Assembly (NCBI GenBank): GCA_017961285.1
Contig: JAGCXO010000005.1
Span: 1 to 56,151, forward strand
DNA: 56,151 nucleotides
Direction of reading: 5' to 3'
Origin: Alphaproteobacteria bacterium
GTDB taxonomy: Bacteria > Pseudomonadota > Alphaproteobacteria > RF32 > CAG-239
Shown here: positions 51,912 through 56,151 of the stretch, piece by piece
How positions within the stretch are numbered: the stretch's first letter is position 1
Layout of the letters: the number at the start of each line of letters is the position of its first letter
Made by a program: the position numbers and the translations under genes
Notes under the pieces: model-generated
Database searches by the model: none
What the model was told of the DNA's origin: nothing
Seen by the model: only the letters and a program-made list of their open reading frames with translations

Positions 51912-52139
51912 TTAGTTTCCGCCGCCGGTCAACATAACCAACGCGATAACCAAGGCATAAAGAGCAATAGCTTCAACAGCAGCAAAACCTGCCCAACCAT
52001 AAATATCTACATCTTTCTTAACCTGAGGATTGCGTCCGACAGTTATAATAATTGTCATCCAAACTTTTGCCACACCCCAAGCTGCAACGGTCATTGACAA
52101 AGCACAAAGCGCTGCACCAATATAAGCCATAGGTTCCAT
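51912..52139 (-). CDS. atpE: ATP synthase F0 subunit c with glycine-poor helix 1
   Basis: A 75-residue proteolipid of two helices joined by the loop VGRNPQVKKDV. The ion-carrying carboxylate is E56 in GFAAVEAIALYALV. The first helix is unusual: where c subunits normally have a run of glycines (GxGxGxG) for tight ring packing, this one has ALCALSMTVAAWGVA, i.e. A-x-S-x-T-x-A at residues 13-19. The ring may differ in packing or size. Otherwise it aligns well with alphaproteobacterial c subunits, so it is functional by appearance. Confidence 0.93.
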   Translation of the reverse strand: MEPMAYIGAALCALSMTVAAWGVAKVWMTIIITVGRNPQVKKDVDIYGWAGFAAVEAIALYALVIALVMLTGGGN

Positions 52140-52164
52140 TTTAGTATCCTTTCAAAAAAATTAA

Positions 52165-52887
52165 TTAATGGCTGTGTATTGCATCACTCAAATAAATACA
52201 ACTCAATATTGTATAAATAAAAGCTTGCAATAACGCTATAAACATTTCAAAAACAATAATTCCGGCATCAAACAGCAATGGCACAATTCCTGCCACGCCG
52301 AGTGCCACAATAAACCCCGCTATTATCTTGAGCATAATATGCCCGACCGTCATATTTGCTACCAAACGAATGGTCAAACTGAACGGTTTTGACAACAGCG
52401 ATATTGTTTCAATGGGCATAACCAACGGAGCTAAAACCCAAGGAATTCCTTTAGGCATAATGGTTCTTATATATCCCCACTTTTTCTTCTTTATACCCAC
52501 CACCATATTAAACAGCAAGCCCAAAAGCGACAAAGTTCCAACCGCCGCCACATGCGAAGTAAAAGTAAAGGCATATGGGAATAAACCCAACACATTACCA
52601 AAAGCCACAAACAAAAACAGCGAAAAAATAAAACTGAAATATTTCAAACCTTCCGGCCCGATATTTTCTTTCACCAAAGAATAAATAAAATCATAAACCG
52701 CTTCGGCAAAAGCCTGTGCCTTATTTGGAACAATCGTGCGTTTGCGCAAACAAAACAAAAACAAGCACACACAAAGAACAACCGCAAATGTCATAAACAT
52801 TGACGAGTTTGTATAAGATATATCGTGACCTCCCGCATTTATCGGCACAATGGGTTCGATCTTAAATTGTTCCATAGGGTTTGACAA
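52165..52887 (-). CDS. atpB: ATP synthase F0 subunit a
   Basis: A 240-residue membrane protein with five or six helices. The essential arginine is R174 in KPFSLTIRLVANMTVGHIML, in the half-channel helix facing the c-ring; FGNVLGLFPY and the C-terminal helix LLQAFIYTILSCIYLSDAI are also conserved. It conducts protons to the rotor. It follows atpI by 14 bases and precedes atpE by 25. Confidence 0.95.
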   Translation of the reverse strand: MSNPMEQFKIEPIVPINAGGHDISYTNSSMFMTFAVVLCVCLFLFCLRKRTIVPNKAQAFAEAVYDFIYSLVKENIGPEGLKYFSFIFSLFLFVAFGNVLGLFPYAFTFTSHVAAVGTLSLLGLLFNMVVGIKKKKWGYIRTIMPKGIPWVLAPLVMPIETISLLSKPFSLTIRLVANMTVGHIMLKIIAGFIVALGVAGIVPLLFDAGIIVFEMFIALLQAFIYTILSCIYLSDAIHSH

Positions 52888-52901
52888 CGAAACATACTCC
52901 T

Positions 52902-53189
52902 TTATTTTTCCACACTTTTAACCATTCTATACACGTTCAAAAAACCTGCCGCTCCGCCAAAAAGCAAAAAAATCACCAGCAAAATCGGCTTTGTCCCGAA
53001 CAAATCATCCAAAACATAACCAATGCATCCGCCCACCAAAACTCCGGCCAACAAATCGGTAGCAACCCTAACACCCAAACCTGTCGCTGCAACTGCCTTA
53101 TGACCTGCAGATTTCACGGTCTTTTTTTGCTTTGCCATATCTATTTTGCTTTTCAGCTTTTGCAAATCTTCAGGAACATTTTTATCCAA
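52902..53189 (-). CDS. atpI: ATP synthase assembly protein AtpI
   Basis: A 95-residue protein of the AtpI/AtpZ type with two membrane helices (about 38-60 and 67-88) containing GVRVATDLLAGVLVGGCIGYVLDDLFGTKP, a family pattern. It helps assemble or load the c-ring. First gene of the F0 operon. Confidence 0.9.
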   Translation of the reverse strand: MDKNVPEDLQKLKSKIDMAKQKKTVKSAGHKAVAATGLGVRVATDLLAGVLVGGCIGYVLDDLFGTKPILLVIFLLFGGAAGFLNVYRMVKSVEK

Positions 53190-53219
53190 ACGATATACTC
53201 CATAAAAGTTACTTAGTTA

Positions 53220-53939
53220 TTAACAGTTAATTCTTTTGTTTAACTTTTCTGTCAGCGCTTTATAATTTGGAACCCCCGTAATAAGTTCATCTCCGTCATT
53301 TGACCTCAACAAAAACGAAGGAGTTGCCTGAATTTGTAATTTTTCCATAGCCTGTTGCCTAACATACATAATTTCCGCCGCAATTTTATCATCTTTCAAA
53401 CAAGCCAAACTCTTTTCCTTTGACAAACCATTAATCTGCGCATAATCAAGCAACAATTTTTCTGTCTTAAACGAAAACCCCCAAGTCATTTGTTTTTTGA
53501 ACAAAAAACTCAAAAAGTCAAAATATTTGTCTTCCGGAAAACAACGTGCCACCATAGCTGCCTGCATAGACTTTTTATCAATCGGAAAATCTGCAAAAAT
53601 CAACTTCACTTTTCCTTGATCAATAAAATCTTTCTTCAACTTAGGCAAAATATCCAAATGAAAATCCGAACAATGCGTGCAGCCTAAAGACGAAAACTCA
53701 TAAATAGTAATCGGCGCATTTTTATCACCCAAAACATATAACGGCTCTATTGAAAACGAAGATGTATCAATCTCCGCCAAAGGTTTTTCTATCCCTTTTG
53801 CTTGCGCATTTTTCACCAAAACAAAAGTTCCGTCCTGCCACACAAAACCTTTTTGCAACAAATAAACAACATCAGCCATTACAAAAATAATTATCGCCGC
53901 CAAAACCTTACTGAAAATTCTTATACTTCTTTCGAACAT
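53220..53939 (-). CDS. DsbA-family thiol-disulfide protein
   Basis: A 239-residue membrane-anchored or exported thioredoxin-fold protein. An N-terminal helix (about 10-28) is followed by the active site CTHC in EFSSLGCTHCSDFH (about 87-90), an inserted helical domain and the cis-proline loop QATPSFLL. It resembles the DsbA-like proteins that lie beside DUF721 genes in alphaproteobacteria, where they act in periplasmic disulfide formation. It follows DUF721 by 6 bases and precedes atpI. Confidence 0.87.
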   Translation of the reverse strand: MFERSIRIFSKVLAAIIIFVMADVVYLLQKGFVWQDGTFVLVKNAQAKGIEKPLAEIDTSSFSIEPLYVLGDKNAPITIYEFSSLGCTHCSDFHLDILPKLKKDFIDQGKVKLIFADFPIDKKSMQAAMVARCFPEDKYFDFLSFLFKKQMTWGFSFKTEKLLLDYAQINGLSKEKSLACLKDDKIAAEIMYVRQQAMEKLQIQATPSFLLRSNDGDELITGVPNYKALTEKLNKRINC

Positions 53940-53945
53940 CTCATC

Positions 53946-54467
53946 TCACTTATGATTAAAATTAAATACAGCCTTGCCCAATCTGACCAGTTTTTCTTTC
54001 AACTCGTCACTTGCAATACCCTCTGATAGTTGCTCAATATAAATTTGTTCTTCGTCGCTGACAAGATTTTTTTCTTCCGACGGTTGATTATTTTTCATAT
54101 TTTTATCAAAAATACCGTTTCCGTCCTGCATAATCCTAATATCCGCAACAACATTATACCCGAAATATGTGTTAATTTTTTGTATCAAAAAATTTTTTCG
54201 ATGTTGCACTTCCAAAGCAAATGCCCCGTTCGGAACATTCAATTTCAAAACTGCCTGATCGCGATTTTTGCCGACAAACTCCAATTTTTCCGGACGAGTA
54301 TAAGCCGCCATCTGTTCTCCGACAATTTTTTCCCACATCAAGAGCATATCCGCAACAGCCATACCTCTCTTGCCGACAATATTCCTAATCAATGGCAGCA
54401 TACTCATTGACAAAATTTCCATTTTTCCCTTTCTTTGAGGGCTCATAACATCTTTTTTATCATCCAT
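53946..54467 (-). CDS. DUF721 (DciA-like) protein
   Basis: A 173-residue protein with the DUF721 pattern: LLMWEKIVGEQMAAYTRPEKL (about 42-62), then LKLNVPNGAFALEVQHRKNFLIQKINTYFGY. DUF721 includes DciA, the loader of the replicative helicase in bacteria without DnaC, and a nucleic-acid-binding role is likely. A C-terminal acidic stretch of about 60 residues follows. In alphaproteobacteria it commonly precedes a dsbA-like gene, as here. Confidence 0.85.
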   Translation of the reverse strand: MDDKKDVMSPQRKGKMEILSMSMLPLIRNIVGKRGMAVADMLLMWEKIVGEQMAAYTRPEKLEFVGKNRDQAVLKLNVPNGAFALEVQHRKNFLIQKINTYFGYNVVADIRIMQDGNGIFDKNMKNNQPSEEKNLVSDEEQIYIEQLSEGIASDELKEKLVRLGKAVFNFNHK

Positions 54468-54523
54468 AAATACACTTATTCCACACTAAGAAAAATTTTA
54501 CAATATTTTTTTCAAAAAAAAAC

Positions 54524-54550
54524 TTGATTATTTGCCAAAAATAGTGTAAT
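54524..54550 (+). promoter_or_regulatory. possible promoter of the 54596 gene
   Basis: TTGATT at 54524-54529 and TGTAAT at 54545-54550 with a 15-base spacer, 46 bases before the start codon. Both hexamers are fair but the spacer is short. Confidence 0.35.
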
Positions 54551-54595
54551 GTGTCCTCAAAACTGAATTTTGTCTAACTTTTAAAGGGAATTAAA

Positions 54596-55213
54596 ATGTT
54601 AAAAAATACTACAGTAGCAACCTTATCACTGTTATGCGGTTTATTTATCGCAAACAATGCTGCAGCAGGATGTAATGGACTATACATTGGTGTTCGTGGC
54701 GGTTTGGCAAAACCTACAATCGACGACCAAGCTTCATCCACAAACGATTATGATATTGGTGGAAAAGACTTGATGTTGAGCGGTGCTTTAGGTTATCGTC
54801 ACAACTACTTCCGCGCTGAGGCAGAATATATCTGGCACGACACCAACGAAAAAGAAATCAAACCGGTCTATGACCCTGATTTTGACATCTATGTTGGTGG
54901 CGCAAAGAGTGAATTTGACTATTCATCCTATATGTTCAACGTCTATTTTGACTTGGCACCTTACACATGGTTCACTCCATACGTAAACGCCGGTGTTGGT
55001 ATTACTCATATGGAATATAACTTCACCTACGCAGACGGCAGCTCCTCTTATGAAGAAAACAACTTCACATGGAGCGTCGGCGGCGGTTTGTCAGCCAAAA
55101 TGACCAACAAATTAAACCTTGACGTTGGTTACCGCTACTTTGACTATGGCAAAATTAAAGACGCACAAATCCATAGTCATGAGGTATATGGCGGTTTACG
55201 CTACGTCTTATAA
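54596..55213 (+). CDS. outer-membrane beta-barrel protein
   Basis: A 205-residue exported protein with a signal peptide (about 24 residues, ending AAA) and alternating strands typical of an eight-stranded porin-like barrel (LYIGVRGGLAKPTI, SGALGYRHNYFRAEAEYIW, MTNKLNLDVGYRYFDYG, VYGGLRYVL). It resembles the OmpA-like/opacity family (OMP_b-brl). AAAGGGA precedes the start. It is a single gene with its own terminator. It differs from the 4038 barrel protein but both may belong to one family. Confidence 0.85.
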   Translation: MLKNTTVATLSLLCGLFIANNAAAGCNGLYIGVRGGLAKPTIDDQASSTNDYDIGGKDLMLSGALGYRHNYFRAEAEYIWHDTNEKEIKPVYDPDFDIYVGGAKSEFDYSSYMFNVYFDLAPYTWFTPYVNAGVGITHMEYNFTYADGSSSYEENNFTWSVGGGLSAKMTNKLNLDVGYRYFDYGKIKDAQIHSHEVYGGLRYVL

Positions 55214-55270
55214 GCCTTTTTGCAGTTGTTTTCTCCCTATCTCCTAATTTTATCACAGCTGCAAATTTCG

Positions 55271-55306
55271 AAATGACACCATCTCCCATTGGTGTCATTT
55301 TTTTTG
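55271..55306 (+). terminator. terminator of outer-membrane protein gene
   Basis: A perfect 10-bp stem (55271-55280 with 55291-55300, AAATGACACC) with a 10-nt loop, followed by a long T-tract. It lies 58 bases beyond the stop codon. Confidence 0.92.
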
Positions 55307-55314
55307 CATTATAA

Positions 55315-55548
55315 CTAATAAAACTCGATTCTCACTTTCTTGTCATAAAACTTTGCCAACTTAAAAACAAACCCCAAAAGATGAAAATTTCCAAGTTCCA
55401 TAGCTTTCAAACTCACAATACCGATACCGGTTCTTATTGATAACTCGGCAAACGAAAGCTCAGCATTTTCACGCAAAAGCCGCACCTGCCGGCCAAAATC
55501 ATATTTCAATTCTAAATGATTTTTCTTAAAATTTTTTTTATCTTGCAT
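55315..55548 (-). CDS. small XRE-type helix-turn-helix protein
   Basis: A 77-residue DNA-binding protein. The HTH is in FGRQVRLLRENAELSFAELSIRTGIGIVSLKAMELG (residues about 18-53). It has no other domain, so it is a small regulator, possibly autoregulated or acting with a neighbour. ATG 55548 has a strong AAGGGAG site; the frame stays open upstream through a terminator-like hairpin, so longer versions are unlikely. The region upstream forms a structured leader. Confidence 0.8.
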   Translation of the reverse strand: MQDKKNFKKNHLELKYDFGRQVRLLRENAELSFAELSIRTGIGIVSLKAMELGNFHLLGFVFKLAKFYDKKVRIEFY

Positions 55549-55570
55549 TTTTTGTAACTCCCTTAATTTT

Positions 55571-55676
55571 GTTAAAACAAAACCGCCTTTATAAAAAGGC
55601 GGAGGAGCTGAAAAACTGTCCATAGGCAGTCACCGTTATTCAATATATTACCGGCACTCCTCCAATTTTAGGAGGA
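55571..55676 (-). promoter_or_regulatory. structured leader with alternative hairpins upstream of XRE gene
   Basis: On the minus strand, a hairpin TCCTCC/GGAGGA (55671-55676 with 55658-55663), a 7-bp closing stem GGAGGAG/CTCCTCC (55657-55663 with 55601-55607) that would replace it, two inner stems (ACTG-CC/GG-CAGT at 55615-55630 and CCG/CGG at 55633-55654), and a terminator CCGCCTTT/AAAGGCGG (55583-55602) followed by TTTTGTTTT. A TATAAT stands at 55686-55681. It looks like a leader that decides read-through, or a small RNA with its own terminator. I recognise no known riboswitch class. Confidence 0.5.
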
Positions 55677-55878
55677 TTTTATTATATATGGAAGATGTTT
55701 TTCAGACACCACAGCCGACCTCTCGGTTGCATAAACAAGATATGATAATCTGCAAAATTACGCAAGAAGATTTTACAACAAAATCATTCCTATTTTTTCG
55801 CTCTTCTAAAATAACATAATAGTCATCCCTATTTTTTGCCTTTGGGAAAAAATTCAAGGGACCTTTGAATTATCGAGC
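55624..55878. other. gene-poor gap between XRE gene and rpoC
   Basis: No secure gene. It contains the 5' half of the structured leader, a 43-codon frame on the plus strand (55688-55819) that I do not trust, and a palindromic repeat at 55827-55864. Confidence 0.5.
55827..55864. repeat. palindromic intergenic repeat, copy c
   Basis: A 38-base copy (GTCATCCCTATTTTTTGCC, then AAAAAATTCAAGGGACCT) of the family at 41995 and 42198, 13.6 kb away, with several changes in the loop and right arm. It lies just beyond the rpoC terminator. Confidence 0.75.
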
Positions 55879-55910
55879 AAAAAAAGACCCCGACAAAATC
55901 GAGGACTTTT
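55879..55910 (-). terminator. terminator of rpoC
   Basis: A 12-bp stem with one mismatch (55882-55893 with 55899-55910) and a CAAAA loop, followed on the minus strand by T-tract. It lies 22 bases past the rpoC stop codon. Confidence 0.85.
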
Positions 55911-55932
55911 CTGCTCATTCATTCAAGCGTTA

Positions 55933-56151
<219 letters not shown>

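Noticed and set aside
55571..55623. Longer XRE protein starting at 55623
   Set aside because: The extra 25 residues would be encoded by a terminator hairpin, and the strong AAGGGAG site precedes ATG 55548.
55688..55819. 43-codon frame on the plus strand (starts MEDVFQTPQP) behind AGGAGG
   Set aside because: The ribosome binding site is 12 bases from the ATG and lies in a hairpin, the composition is unremarkable, and the frame overlaps the XRE leader region. No recognised similarity.

Overview
The window is an AT-rich bacterial chromosome segment that reads as an alphaproteobacterium. The evidence is gene content and order. The minus-strand run pal-cpoB-tilS-ftsH-glmM is the usual alphaproteobacterial arrangement. 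The F0 part of the ATP synthase (atpI-atpB-atpE-atpF'-atpF, with two b-type subunits) stands apart from F1, preceded by a DsbA-like gene and a DUF721 gene. MlaA/MlaC, PtsP, PpdK and an EnvZ/OmpR-type pair also fit. Low GC and many orphan small membrane proteins would suit an uncultured host-associated lineage, but that is inference.

Layout. 1-4.6 kb: tRNA-Val, a small membrane protein, HU, a DegT/DnrJ-type aminotransferase, the MlaA-MlaC pair and a small beta-barrel protein. 4.7-9.1 kb: a tightly overlapping plus-strand operon (family 5 uracil-DNA glycosylase, TPR-methyltransferase fusion, RNHCP zinc-ribbon protein), then a nitroreductase and a TerC-type membrane protein. 9.1-13.1 kb: two tandem secreted ankyrin-repeat proteins sharing a duplicated leader; the larger is cut short by a frameshift in an A9 tract. 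13.1-24.2 kb: an almost entirely minus-strand block (ptsP, RodZ-like, hisS, prfA, a catalytically altered Asd/USG-1 homologue, a large MscS channel, murD, tRNA-Thr, an N-formylglutamate-amidohydrolase-like gene). 24.3-29.7 kb: a cupin, a degenerate half DEAD-box protein, a DsbA-like protein, DUF47-PiT phosphate transport, rlmH and orphans. 29.7-32.4 kb: rplU-rpmA-obgE-rsfS and a secreted nuclease. 32.5-40.9 kb: a lipoprotein, a repeat-containing acidic protein, envZ/ompR-like genes, pgsA, uvrC and glmM. 41-47.4 kb: orphan membrane proteins, palindromic repeats, ftsH, tilS, cpoB, pal. 47.5-56.2 kb: a three-copy structured tandem repeat, ppdK, the F0 operon, DsbA-like, DUF721, an outer-membrane barrel, an XRE regulator with a structured leader, and the 3' end of rpoC.

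Functionally the window is mostly housekeeping: translation (hisS, prfA, rplU, rpmA, obgE, rsfS, rlmH, tilS, two tRNAs), envelope (murD, glmM, mla, pal/cpoB, pgsA, ftsH), energy (F0, ppdK) and repair (uvrC, UDG). The less ordinary material is the ankyrin pair with its A9 switch-like tract, the tandem hairpin array between pal and ppdK, the structured leader before the XRE gene, a family of palindromic intergenic repeats, several degenerate enzyme homologues and a glycine-poor ATP synthase c subunit. I did not find a clear defence island, CRISPR array, prophage or insertion sequence.
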